A stretch of DNA of 64,000 nucleotides from Methylobacterium hispanicum. Its GTDB lineage: Bacteria; Pseudomonadota; Alphaproteobacteria; Rhizobiales; Beijerinckiaceae. The stretch covers positions 1 to 64,000 of the forward strand of contig NZ_BPQO01000028.1 of NCBI RefSeq assembly GCF_022179285.1, in the 5' to 3' direction. Within the stretch, counting starts at the first letter, position 1. Each line of letters begins with the position of its first letter. This document shows positions 43,270 to 53,742 of this stretch, piece by piece. Both the position numbers and the translations under genes were made by a program. A model generated the notes under the pieces. That model was not told the DNA's origin and did no database searches. It saw nothing but the letters and a program-made list of their open reading frames with translations.

Positions 43270-43992
43270 TCAACCGATCCGCCCGAGCGCGGGGAAGGCC
43301 TCCAGGATGAGGGCGGCCACGGCGGTCATGCGGTCGGTGATCATCAGCAGACCCATCGCCACCATGACGCCGCCGCCGACCACCTGAAGGGCACGGCCGA
43401 ACCAGCGCAGGGTCCGAAGGCGCGCGACGAAGCCGGACAGGAACAGGGCCGCGGCCACGAACGGCACGCCGAGGCCGAGCGAGTAGACGGTGAGCAGGGC
43501 GACGCCCTTGCCCGAGGCCGAGGAGGCCGTGACCGCCAGGATGGCGCCGAGGACGGGACCGATGCAGGGGGTCCATCCGAAGGCGAAGGCCGTTCCGAGG
43601 AGATAGGCGGCGACCGGCCCTCGCCCCGGCGGATCGCCGTGCCAGCGCAGCTCGCGCTGCAGCCAGGCGGGCCGCAGCAGACCGGCCGTGAACAGGCCGA
43701 ACAGGATCACGAGGAGGCCCGAGGCGAGGTTCAGCGCCTCGCGATGGGCGAGCAGGGCGAAGCCGAGCGCGCTCGCCCCCGCGCCGAACGCGACGAAGAC
43801 GGTCGTGAACCCGAGCACGAAGCAGAGGCTCAGGCCGAGCGTGCGCAGGCTGTCGCGCCCGCCGGCAGCCGACTGGCCCGCGACGTAGGACACGTAGCCC
43901 GGGACGAGGGGCAGCACGCAGGGCGACAGGAACGACACGGCGCCGGCCGCGAAGGCCGCCACGAAGCCCACGCTTGAGGCGTCGATGGCCAT
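43270..43992 (-). CDS. ccdA: CcdA-type thiol-disulfide transporter
   Basis: A 240-residue inner-membrane protein with six spans and the two redox-active Cys of the CcdA/DsbD core, SFLSPCVLPLVPGY and GWTPCIGPVLGA. It carries reducing power from cytoplasmic thioredoxin to the periplasm, for cytochrome c maturation or repair of oxidised thiols. Next to metal genes it may support copper-damaged disulfides or the cytochrome c at 4558. It is full length. No thioredoxin-like partner is adjacent. Confidence 0.88.
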   Translation of the reverse strand: MAIDASSVGFVAAFAAGAVSFLSPCVLPLVPGYVSYVAGQSAAGGRDSLRTLGLSLCFVLGFTTVFVAFGAGASALGFALLAHREALNLASGLLVILFGLFTAGLLRPAWLQRELRWHGDPPGRGPVAAYLLGTAFAFGWTPCIGPVLGAILAVTASSASGKGVALLTVYSLGLGVPFVAAALFLSGFVARLRTLRWFGRALQVVGGGVMVAMGLLMITDRMTAVAALILEAFPALGRIG

Positions 43993-44028
43993 GGTCTCAG
44001 GCCCGGCGCAGGGATGAAGGCAGGCTCG

Positions 44029-45099
44029 TCACTCCCGCCCGTCCCCCGCCGCGGCGAAGGTCTTGCGGGGGCGCTGGCGCTCCGCCTCGGTCCCGCCGGG
44101 CCCCGGCGGCTTGCGTGCCGCCGCACCCCGGACCGGCTCGCGCTGTCCGGCAAGGGCAACCGGGCCCGAGGCCGGCATCGCGACCTCGCGCGGCCCTGCG
44201 GCCAGGGCCTCGGGGCGGCTCACCTCGCCGAGCCCGTTTCCCATCGCCATCATGGTCTCGCGGAAAGCCCGGTGCTGGCCACCGTCCTCGTACACCAGCC
44301 GGACGGCCGGCGTCCCGCTCGCCACGAGGGCGGCGACCTGCCGCTCGTCGTCCGCCTGCTTCCGCGCGACCGCGCCGGCCGTGGCCTCGTCGCCGCCGGC
44401 ATCGAACACGTAGCGACCGCCCGCGGCGCCGACGACCGGCTCGGCCCACGTCACCTCGAAGCGGTCGGACCCCTCCTTGAGGTTCCTCCAGAACGCGACG
44501 TTCGGATCCTGCCGATGCCGGGCCAGGTTCTCCGGGGTCATGCGGAACGGATAGGATTGGAACTGGACGGCACGCTGCCCGCCCGCGAAGGCCTCGCGCA
44601 CCACGGCATAGAGCTCCGAGATCGCCTCGTCCGTCATCGCGAAGCAGCCCCGCGACGAGCAGGAGCCGTGCACCATCAGGTGCGCGCCCGTGCGTCCCAG
44701 GGAGCGGTCGTACTCGTTCGGGTACCCGAGGTCGAACGAGAGATAGAGGCTCGAATTCGGGTTCAGGGACGCGGGCGTGACCGCGTAGAAGCCCTCCGGC
44801 GCCTGCCGGTCCCCCTCCCGGGTCTTGGGCCCGAGCTGGCCCGACCAGCGGCACATCGGATAGGTCTTCAGGAGGGCGTACCTGCCGTCCGCGCCGCGCT
44901 TCCAGAGCTCGATCTCGGATTCCTTCTTGTAGGCCCGCATCAGGATCGGGTCGGCCGCCGAGCCCCCCTTGGTCGACATCAGGGCCAGGGTCGCGGGCGG
45001 GATCGGCGCGAGGTGGCGCGTCGAGGCCGCGTACTGGCCGTCCTGGCAGGCGGACAGCGCCAGGAGGAGGGCCAGACCGAGCGTCGTCGTCTTCAGCAT
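44029..45099 (-). CDS. L,D-transpeptidase (YkuD/YafK-like) lipoprotein
   Basis: A 356-residue exported lipoprotein (lipobox LSAC near residue 19). The YkuD catalytic domain spans about 55-215 with the active-site motif HGSCSSRGCFAM, whose second Cys is the nucleophile. It would cross-link peptidoglycan or attach proteins to it. The C-terminal 100 residues are a Pro/Ala/Arg-rich tail. ATG at 45099 gives a clean signal peptide. It follows the signal peptidase II gene, which would process its lipobox; that link is suggestive but unproved. Confidence 0.83.
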   Translation of the reverse strand: MLKTTTLGLALLLALSACQDGQYAASTRHLAPIPPATLALMSTKGGSAADPILMRAYKKESEIELWKRGADGRYALLKTYPMCRWSGQLGPKTREGDRQAPEGFYAVTPASLNPNSSLYLSFDLGYPNEYDRSLGRTGAHLMVHGSCSSRGCFAMTDEAISELYAVVREAFAGGQRAVQFQSYPFRMTPENLARHRQDPNVAFWRNLKEGSDRFEVTWAEPVVGAAGGRYVFDAGGDEATAGAVARKQADDERQVAALVASGTPAVRLVYEDGGQHRAFRETMMAMGNGLGEVSRPEALAAGPREVAMPASGPVALAGQREPVRGAAARKPPGPGGTEAERQRPRKTFAAAGDGRE

Positions 45100-45187
45100 G
45101 TCGGCCTCGCTGGGGTGGGCGCACGAGCCTGGGCCCGAAGGGTTGATGCCAGGTTGTCGTGGCCGTGGTTCGGCGGAATCGGGCCCC

Positions 45188-45700
45188 TCATGGGACTGGT
45201 TCCCCGGCACCGGGATGGCTCCGTCGCGCGGAAAGGCCTTCGAGGAGCAGCAGGACGACGCCGGCGGAAATCCAGGTGTCGGCCAGGTTGAAGGTGAACC
45301 AGCGAATGCCGCCGGTGTGCAGGTCGAGGAAGTCGGTGACGGCGCCGTCGATGAGCCGGTCGAGGAAGTTTCCAGCCGCCCCGCCGGCGATCGCGGCGAG
45401 CCCGAGACGTTCGAGCGTGCCCGTCGTAGCCAGCGCCCAGGCAATGACGAGGCAGGTGAGCGTACCCTGGAGGGCGAGGAGCAGCGCGAGGGAGGACGGA
45501 TCGTGCGCCGCGAACAGGCTGAAGCTGATGCCCCGGTTGAACGACAGGCTCAGGTCGACGAAGGGCACGAAGCCCCGGGGCACGCCCTCGGTCAGCCACG
45601 CCTCGGCCACCGCCTTCGCGCCGAGGTCGATGGCCGTGGAGGCGAGGATGACCACGGCCACGGTCGCCATGCGGCCGGCCCAGCCTGACGAAGAGCTCAT
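45188..45700 (-). CDS. lspA: signal peptidase II
   Basis: A 170-residue inner-membrane aspartyl protease that cuts prolipoproteins at the lipobox Cys. Four hydrophobic spans are visible. The catalytic Asp pair is in GNFLDRLIDG and FNLADTWIS. It is slightly longer than housekeeping LspA and its start overlaps the P-type ATPase stop by one base (TGATG), the arrangement seen in lead/zinc/cadmium operons where a P-type ATPase is joined to an LspA homologue (pbr/cad type). It is therefore probably a resistance-linked extra copy. Confidence 0.87.
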   Translation of the reverse strand: MSSSSGWAGRMATVAVVILASTAIDLGAKAVAEAWLTEGVPRGFVPFVDLSLSFNRGISFSLFAAHDPSSLALLLALQGTLTCLVIAWALATTGTLERLGLAAIAGGAAGNFLDRLIDGAVTDFLDLHTGGIRWFTFNLADTWISAGVVLLLLEGLSARRSHPGAGEPVP

Positions 45701-47898
45701 CAGGCCCTCAGAAGACGCAGCGCGTTGGCCGTCACCAGGACGGTCGCGCCGGTGTCGGCCAGGATGGCGGGCCAGAGGCCGGTGATGCCGGCGATGGTCG
45801 TCACCAGGAACACCGCCTTCAGGCCGAGCGCGATGGCGACGTTCTGGCGGATGTTGCCCAGGGTCGCCCGGGACAGCGAGACCAGCGCGGCCACGTCGCC
45901 GACGCGGTCGTTCAGCACCGCCGCGTCCGCCGTCTCCAGGGCCGCGTCGGTGCCGCCGCCCATCGCGATGCCGACGCTGGCGGCGGCCAAGGCCGGGGCG
46001 TCGTTGATGCCGTCGCCGACCATGGCGACCGGGCCCCTCTCCTTCAGGGCCGCGATCTCGGCGAGCTTGTCCTGGGGCAGGAGCTCGGCCTTCACGTCGA
46101 GGCCGAGCTCGGACGCGACCGCCCCGCCCGTGCGGCGGTTGTCGCCGGTCAGCATCACGCTGTGCACGCCGAGCTTCCGCAGGGCCGCGATGCCGGCGGC
46201 CGCGTCGGCGCGGGGCTCGTCCCGGACCGCGATGGCGCCCAGGGCCTCGGCGCCGCGGACGACGATGACCACCGTCTTGCCGCCGGCCTCCAGCTCCGCG
46301 ACGGCGCGGTCCGCCTCGGGGCCGAGCCGCGCGCTCTCGGCGGCGTGGCGCGGGGAGGCGACGAGCACCGTCTGGCCCATCACCGTGGCCTGCACCGCCC
46401 TGCCGGGGATGGCGCGGGCGTCCCGCGTCGGCCGCAGCGGCACCCCGTCCGTGTTCGCCCGGTCGAGGATGGCCCGGGCGATGGGGTGGCTGCTTCCGCT
46501 CTCGACCGCGGCGGCCAACCCGAGAAGCGACCGCTCCGACGCGTCCGGGGCGAGGGCCAGGATGTCGGTGACCCGCGGCCGCCCCGCCGTCAGCGTCCCG
46601 GTCTTGTCGAACGCGACCGTGCGCACCCGCCCGATGACCTCCAGCGCGGCGCCCCCCTTCACGAGCAGCCCGCGCCGCGCTCCGGCGGCCAGCCCGGACG
46701 CGATGGCGGCCGGGGTCGAGAGCACCAGCGCGCAGGGGCAGGCGATCAGGAGGAGCGCCAGGCCCCGATAGACCCAGGTGCCCCAGTCGGCGCCGAGCAG
46801 CAGCGGCGGCACGATTGCGACCGCGGCGGCGAACGCGAAGGCGATGGGCGTGTAGACCGCGCTGAACCGGTCGATGAAGCGCGCCGTGGGCGACTTCGAG
46901 GCCTGCGCCTCCTCGACGAGGTGCAGGATGCGGGCGACCGTGTTGTCGGCCGCCGTCTTGGTGACCCGGACCTGCAGCGCGCCGTCGGCGTTGACGCTGC
47001 CCGCGAAGACCGGGTCGCCGACCTCCTTGGGCTTCGGGACCGACTCGCCGGTGATGGGGGACTCGTCGAGGCTCGACGCGCCGTCGGTGATCACGCCGTC
47101 GGCGGGCACGCGGTCGCCCGGCCTCACGACGACGACCTGCCCGATGGCCAGCGACGCCGCGGGCACCTCGCGGATGGCGCCGTCGGGCCCGTCGACGAGG
47201 CGGGCGGTCTTCGGCACCAGGGCGGCGAGCGCCTTGATCCCGGCGCGCGCCCGGCCCGCCGCCACGACCTCCAGCATCTCGCCGACCGTGAAGAGCAGCA
47301 CGACGATGGCGGCCTCCTCGGCGGCGTGGATGGCGAGCGCCCCCGCGGTCGCGACCGACATCAGCATCTCGATGGAGAAGGGCGTGCCGGCGAACGCCGC
47401 CACGGCCGCGCGGCGGCCGTAATAGGCGAGCCCGACGAGCGCGCCCGGCCAGTAGGCGTACTCGCCCGCCAGGCCCGGCGCGATCCGCTCGACGAGGAAG
47501 CCGGCGGCGAACAGGGCGCCGATGAGGATGCCCAGCAGCGCCTTCCGGCTCCGCCAGAGCGGCGGCTCGGGCTCTTCCGCGCTCTCGGCGGGCGGGGCGC
47601 CGCCCGAGGCTTGCGCCCTGGCCAGGTCCGCGGCCGTGGGGAGCGGCGCGACGCCGTAGCCCAGGCGCTCGATGCGCCCCTCCAAGTCGGTCCTCGGCGT
47701 CGCGGCCTCGTCGAGCGCGAGGTCGAGGATTTGGCTGCCGTAGTTCACGCGCACGTCCGCGACGCCCGGCAGCCGGGAGACGGCGGTCTCGATCTTCCCG
47801 GCGCAGGTCGGGCAGTCCATGCCCCTGACCCTGTAGCGCAGGGCCTGCGCGCCGGGGGCGGACGGGGACAGGGTGTCCGCGGGGGCGGCCTGGTTCAT
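45700..47898 (-). CDS. Zn/Cd/Pb-type heavy-metal P1B ATPase
   Basis: A 732-residue metal-exporting P-type ATPase. One HMA domain (GMDCPTCAG near 26-34) is followed by eight expected membrane spans, the transport motif CPC in LLIACPCALVL, phosphorylation site DKTGTLT, TGDN, and GDGINDAPALA. CPC with a single N-terminal HMA and no His-rich tail fits ZntA/CadA/PbrA. It is divergent from a MerR-family regulator whose operator sits between them, and coupled to lspA downstream. Start ATG at 47898. Confidence 0.9.
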   Translation of the reverse strand: MNQAAPADTLSPSAPGAQALRYRVRGMDCPTCAGKIETAVSRLPGVADVRVNYGSQILDLALDEAATPRTDLEGRIERLGYGVAPLPTAADLARAQASGGAPPAESAEEPEPPLWRSRKALLGILIGALFAAGFLVERIAPGLAGEYAYWPGALVGLAYYGRRAAVAAFAGTPFSIEMLMSVATAGALAIHAAEEAAIVVLLFTVGEMLEVVAAGRARAGIKALAALVPKTARLVDGPDGAIREVPAASLAIGQVVVVRPGDRVPADGVITDGASSLDESPITGESVPKPKEVGDPVFAGSVNADGALQVRVTKTAADNTVARILHLVEEAQASKSPTARFIDRFSAVYTPIAFAFAAAVAIVPPLLLGADWGTWVYRGLALLLIACPCALVLSTPAAIASGLAAGARRGLLVKGGAALEVIGRVRTVAFDKTGTLTAGRPRVTDILALAPDASERSLLGLAAAVESGSSHPIARAILDRANTDGVPLRPTRDARAIPGRAVQATVMGQTVLVASPRHAAESARLGPEADRAVAELEAGGKTVVIVVRGAEALGAIAVRDEPRADAAAGIAALRKLGVHSVMLTGDNRRTGGAVASELGLDVKAELLPQDKLAEIAALKERGPVAMVGDGINDAPALAAASVGIAMGGGTDAALETADAAVLNDRVGDVAALVSLSRATLGNIRQNVAIALGLKAVFLVTTIAGITGLWPAILADTGATVLVTANALRLLRA

Positions 47899-47945
47899 GC
47901 TGCGCTCCGTTCGTCCGAGCCCTGGACCGGACCGGGACGGGTGCC

Positions 47946-47976
47946 TACATGCACCCTGTAGTCACTGCAGGGTCAA
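47946..47976 (-). promoter_or_regulatory. MerR-family promoter-operator for the Zn/Cd/Pb ATPase
   Basis: On the minus strand: -35 TTGACC (47971-47976), a 19-base spacer, and -10 CATGTA (47946-47951). The spacer holds the dyad ACCCTGTAG-TCA-CTGCAGGGT (47953-47973; 8 of 9 positions match). The overlong spacer is the hallmark of promoters that MerR proteins twist into an active form. It faces the ATPase gene and lies 4 bases from the regulator start. Confidence 0.82.
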
Positions 47977-47979
47977 GCC

Positions 47980-48399
47980 GTGAGCAAAACCGCGTCCATG
48001 ACCATCGGCAGGCTCGCGGAGGCAACGCAGACCCGCGTCGAGACGGTGCGGTGGTACGAGAAGGTCGGGTTGCTGCCCCCGCCGGCGCGGTCGAGCGGGA
48101 ACTACCGGCTCTACGGGCCCGAGCACCTGCGCCGGCTGAGCTTCATCCGGCGGAGCCGCACCCTCGGGTTCACGGTGGAGCAGATCCGGGACTTGTTGGC
48201 GCTCTCCGACGACCGGGAGCGCTCGTGCACCGAGGTCGACATCATCGCCCGCGCCCACCTCGCCGACGTGGAGCGCAAGCTGGCCGACCTGGCCCGGCTC
48301 GCCGCGGAACTGCGCGAGGTCATCGGCCAGTGCGGCTGCGGGTCGGTCGCGGACTGCCGCATCATCGAGGCCCTCTCGCCGATGGTCGACCCCGCCTGA
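47980..48399 (+). CDS. MerR-family Zn/Cd/Pb-responsive regulator
   Basis: A 139-residue MerR protein from GTG 47980, or 133 from ATG 47998. The N-terminal winged helix (MTIGRLAEATQTRVETVRWYE) binds the dyad upstream and the long helix dimerises. Metal-binding Cys (numbered from the GTG): C83, C118, C120 and C126; the 35-residue spacing between the first two is shared by ZntR, CadR and PbrR. From the ATG the first two would be C77 and C112, the CadR numbering, so the ATG may be the true start. It controls the divergent ATPase-lspA operon. Confidence 0.87.
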   Translation: MSKTASMTIGRLAEATQTRVETVRWYEKVGLLPPPARSSGNYRLYGPEHLRRLSFIRRSRTLGFTVEQIRDLLALSDDRERSCTEVDIIARAHLADVERKLADLARLAAELREVIGQCGCGSVADCRIIEALSPMVDPA

Positions 48400-48785
48400 G
48401 GGACGTGCGGCTGGCTCCGCAGGCGACGCAAGGGGCATCAGCTCCCGTCTCTCGAACGGCCCTTGGCCGCGAACCCGCAGCACGCCACGGCGGGGGGGGG
48501 GGGGGGCGACCGTGGCCATCGCCCGGACGGCGGCCCTGGCGCGACGGTGAGGGCCCGCATCCTCCGCTGCCAGCACAGCCGCGCCTTGTCTCATCACCTC
48601 ACCTCGCCGACGATGATGCAATGTTCCACCGCGGCGCGCATCGAGATCCCGAACACAACGATCGTCCGGACAACTCACTCAAGCCTGAGCAGTGTATGAG
48701 CGAGCACGCAATGCGAGCGTCCGGGATGCCATATAACGGCCGAACATCGATGGAAGGCGCGCACGAACGAACCGGCGCCTGGTCT
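48400..48785. other. 386-base stretch with a G15 homopolymer, no supported gene
   Basis: This follows the MerR-family gene. A run of 15 G sits at 48492-48506. No conserved open frame, RNA gene or clear hairpin is visible. The last 150 bases are less GC-rich than the surroundings. Confidence 0.4.
48492..48506. repeat. poly-G tract of 15
   Basis: An uninterrupted run of 15 G residues. Tracts this long are unstable in replication and are also a common place for sequencing error. It lies about 100 bases beyond the MerR-family stop and in no recognised gene. Confidence 0.9.
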
Positions 48786-49374
48786 TCAATTGCGGAACTT
48801 CGGGAGGACGCCGCGAACCCCGACAGCGGATAGCTGCCGCGACATGGCGTGGATGATCGACGCGGGTCCGGCCGCGCTGTGGCGAGCTTCCAGCTTCACC
48901 TCAAGGCCGCGCAGCCCCACGGCCAACTCAAGTGCTTGCAGCGACCTCGTGATCTCCTCGAACCGCGCTCTCGCGTCGGACCAGCCTTGCGCGAAGCCGA
49001 ACAGCTCGCGCAGGGCCGGCGCGATCTCCTTGAAGGCTGCCAGCGCCGCGACCAGGGCGTCGAGCGAGAGGCGGCCCTGGACGAAGCCACGCCGCCGGAA
49101 GCGTCAGCAGCGAGAGCAGCACGAGGCGCAGCTGGAAGCGCAGCGTCGCCCGCGGGACGTCGCGCTCAAGGCTCCGCCGCTCCGGGCTTCCGGCGCCGCG
49201 ACGGCGCTGCCGTCCGCGCAGCCAGCGCCAGCCGAGGCGGAGCGCCAGCCTTCCCGTCCAGGCCGGCGCCACGACGAGAACGAGGACCGAGACGAGCTCA
49301 ATCCACCCAGGGCCGTGGGGCTGATCCAGGCCGGTGACCCGGTGGATCAGGTCGTGGACGACGGGCGCGAACAA
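48786..49374 (-). pseudogene. remnant of a membrane ABC-transporter-like gene
   Basis: The upstream part (from ATG 49374) reads an amphipathic/hydrophobic N terminus and RFQLRLVLLSLLTLPAAW. Near 49090 the frame must shift to read GFVQGRLSLDALVAALAAF and then KEIAPALRELFGFAQ, typical of the last helices of an ABC transmembrane domain, before ending at the TGA at 48786-48788. The large middle part of such a domain and the ATPase are missing. This looks like an internal deletion that left both edges out of frame. The family is inferred from short segments. Confidence 0.5.
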
Positions 49375-49395
49375 GGGGCTCCGAGGTGGGACGCT

Positions 49396-51816
<2,421 letters not shown>

Positions 51817-51883
51817 GACCGCTCCTTCCGCATGGCCGAGCGGGCGCCGCCGGGCCGCAAGCGACCCGACGACAGCCGGCGGC

Positions 51884-52363
51884 TTACTGGTTGCCTTCCG
51901 TCTTGGCGTTCTTGTCGAGCCAGGCGACGAGCTCCTTGATGCTCTTCTCCTGCTCCTCGATTGTCTTTTCGGCGAGGCGCTTGCTCTCGGCGTTGTCGGC
52001 GCCCTTCAGCCCGGCGCGGGCCATGTCGATGGCGCCTTGGTGGTGCGGGATCATCGCGCAGATCCAGGCGACGTCGGGGTCGCCCGCCATCATCCCCTGC
52101 ATCATCGGGCCGTTCATCGACATCATGGCCTGCTGGAGACCCTTCTGGGTCTCGGTCATCTGGCCGCCCATGCCCTGCATGGCCTGGGACATGTGCCCCT
52201 GCATGTCCTTCATCATGGCGTCCTTGCCGGCGGTGGCCGCCTTGCAGGCCTCCGGCAGCTTCACGGCGGACTGCATCGAGCCATGGTCGTGGTCGGCCGC
52301 GAGAGCCATCCCGGCGCCCGGGAGCGCCAGGGCCGCGGCGAGAATCAGGGTACGAACAAGCAT
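51884..52363 (-). CDS. DUF305 family exported metal-binding protein
   Basis: A 159-residue protein with a Sec signal (cleavage near LAA, residue 23), an HDHGSM copper-type patch, a Met-rich middle (MMKDMQGHMSQAMQGMGGQM), and the DUF305/CopM motif AMIPHHQGAIDMAR. The His and Met residues bind Cu(I)/Ag(I) in the periplasm. It lies 68 bases below the copper ATPase stop in the direction of transcription reading toward it and is likely part of the same unit. A second DUF305 gene is at 52931. Confidence 0.85.
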   Translation of the reverse strand: MLVRTLILAAALALPGAGMALAADHDHGSMQSAVKLPEACKAATAGKDAMMKDMQGHMSQAMQGMGGQMTETQKGLQQAMMSMNGPMMQGMMAGDPDVAWICAMIPHHQGAIDMARAGLKGADNAESKRLAEKTIEEQEKSIKELVAWLDKNAKTEGNQ

Positions 52364-52418
52364 GATTGCCTTCTCTCGTTGGGGGTGAGGAGCGGCCCGG
52401 TCGGCCGCCCCGGATCCA

Positions 52419-52751
52419 TCAGGCGGCCATCTTCCGGCAGCTCTCGGCGCAGCGGCGGCACTGCTCGACGCATTGCTGCATGTCGCCGACCTGCTCGCAG
52501 CTGCGGGCGCAGTCCTCGCAGACGTCGGCGCACTCGGCGCAGGTATGCTTGTGGTGTGCGGTCCCCAACAGCATGAAGTGCGCCGAGGTCCGGCAGATTT
52601 CGGCGCAGGCGAGCATCAGCCGGAAGTGTTCGGGCTCGACGTGCTTGCCGCCGGCCGGGAGGCAGTGGTTCGAGGCCATGCTGAGGCAGGTCTGGTAGCA
52701 GCGTAGGCACTCGTCGATGCAGGACTGCATCTCGCTCGACATCTGGTGCAT
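52419..52751 (-). CDS. four-helix-bundle copper storage protein (Csp-like)
   Basis: A 110-residue, Cys-rich protein of the DUF326/Csp family. It contains paired Cys on each helix (CIDECLRCYQTC, CAEICR, CAECADVCEDCARSC, CVEQCRRCAESC), enough to line a bundle core that stores many Cu(I) ions. No signal peptide is visible, so it resembles the cytosolic Csp3 group. ATG at 52751. It sits between two exported DUF305 proteins, giving storage on both sides of the inner membrane. Confidence 0.87.
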   Translation of the reverse strand: MHQMSSEMQSCIDECLRCYQTCLSMASNHCLPAGGKHVEPEHFRLMLACAEICRTSAHFMLLGTAHHKHTCAECADVCEDCARSCEQVGDMQQCVEQCRRCAESCRKMAA

Positions 52752-52930
52752 TCAGGTTCTCCGTCTATCCATCGCAAGGTTTGCGGCACGACTGGAATGC
52801 TGACTCAGTATCAGATAAGTCAGACCGTCATTACCCTAATATAGAACTCACGGGATACAGATGCGTTCTGAAATAAATACTCTGAAGCATCACGTATTCG
52901 GGAGGGCCGCCTGCGCGCGGACGCGACCGC
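52752..52930. promoter_or_regulatory. A/T-rich intergenic region, likely promoter of the copper genes
   Basis: A markedly A/T-richer stretch in a GC-rich window, between the Csp gene and the DUF305 gene at 52931, both minus strand. It contains a short hairpin (CGCAA-N3-TTGCG, 52773-52785) and a TGACT-N12-AGTCA dyad around 52800-52821. I see no CueR-type dyad here, so the controlling protein is unclear. Confidence 0.45.
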
Positions 52931-53329
52931 TCAGTTGGTGCCGCGCTTCCTGAGGAAGGCCTCCATCTGGGCGATCTCAACGTCCTGAGCCTTGATGATC
53001 TCCTCAGCCAGCTTCCGGATCTCGGGGTCCTTGGAATGCTGGAGGGCGACCTTGGCCATCCCGACGGCGCCCTTGTGGTGGGGAATCATGCCGCGCACGA
53101 AATCGACGTCGACGTCGTTCGAGTAGCGGATGTCCATGTTCCGGTGCATCTCGGCATCGACGTCCCGGAACGCCTTCGTGGCCGGCGTGTCCGCTTTGTC
53201 CGCGGCAGCCATGGCGGCGTGGTCGTGACCGCCATGGCTGGCATGGTCGTGGGCCTCGTGCGCTAAGGCGATGCCCGAGAGGCCGAGGGCCAGGGCTCCG
53301 GCGGCGAGGGTCGAGGTCAGGGTCTTCAT
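52931..53329 (-). CDS. DUF305 family exported metal-binding protein
   Basis: A 132-residue protein with a Sec signal (cleavage after ALA, residue 23), then HEAHDHASHGGHDHAAM, a strong metal patch, and the DUF305/CopM motif GMIPHHKGAVGMAK. It ends in an acidic/basic helix. It probably binds Cu(I) or Ag(I) in the periplasm. It lacks the Met-rich middle of the paralogue at 51884, so it is a shorter version. Confidence 0.85.
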   Translation of the reverse strand: MKTLTSTLAAGALALGLSGIALAHEAHDHASHGGHDHAAMAAADKADTPATKAFRDVDAEMHRNMDIRYSNDVDVDFVRGMIPHHKGAVGMAKVALQHSKDPEIRKLAEEIIKAQDVEIAQMEAFLRKRGTN

Positions 53330-53354
53330 CGAGGAGGCTTCCTGGTGCGAGGGG

Positions 53355-53720
53355 TCAGTTGAACTTGCCGCTGGCGGTCGCGCCGTCGGGACCAGTGAGT
53401 TGCACGGCCCCCTTGGGGCTTTCGCCGAGGGCGACCGCGGCCCTGCCGGACAGGCGGTTGCCGTCGGCGGGCTCCAGGGGGACGCGGGTCGGCTTGCCGC
53501 CGACGACGAGGATGGCCGTGCCCTTGAAGCCGGAGGTCGGGACCGGCTTCTGGCCCTCGTCCAACAGGAACACGTCGACGGTCTCGCCTTTGGTGACGAG
53601 CTCGACGTGGAACTTGCCCGCGTCCGCCACCCGGCCGCCGTGCTGGCCGGTGGTCTCGTGGGCGTAGGCGGCGGTCGCGGCGAGCAGGCCGGCGGCCAGG
53701 GTCACTCTCGAAAGGATCAT
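53355..53720 (-). CDS. small exported protein beside the RND pump
   Basis: A 121-residue protein with a Sec signal (AYA, about residue 20) and a mature start HETTGQHGGRVADA. It is a paralogue of the protein at 6436-6816 (shared HGG-V--A--ELV-K---V-V-LDE--KPVP). It lies 22 bases after the RND pump stop in the same direction, so it is likely cotranscribed and could be a periplasmic accessory. No named family that I can confirm. Confidence 0.75.
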   Translation of the reverse strand: MILSRVTLAAGLLAATAAYAHETTGQHGGRVADAGKFHVELVTKGETVDVFLLDEGQKPVPTSGFKGTAILVVGGKPTRVPLEPADGNRLSGRAAVALGESPKGAVQLTGPDGATASGKFN

Positions 53721-53742
53721 GGGGAACTCCTCGGTTGCGGGG

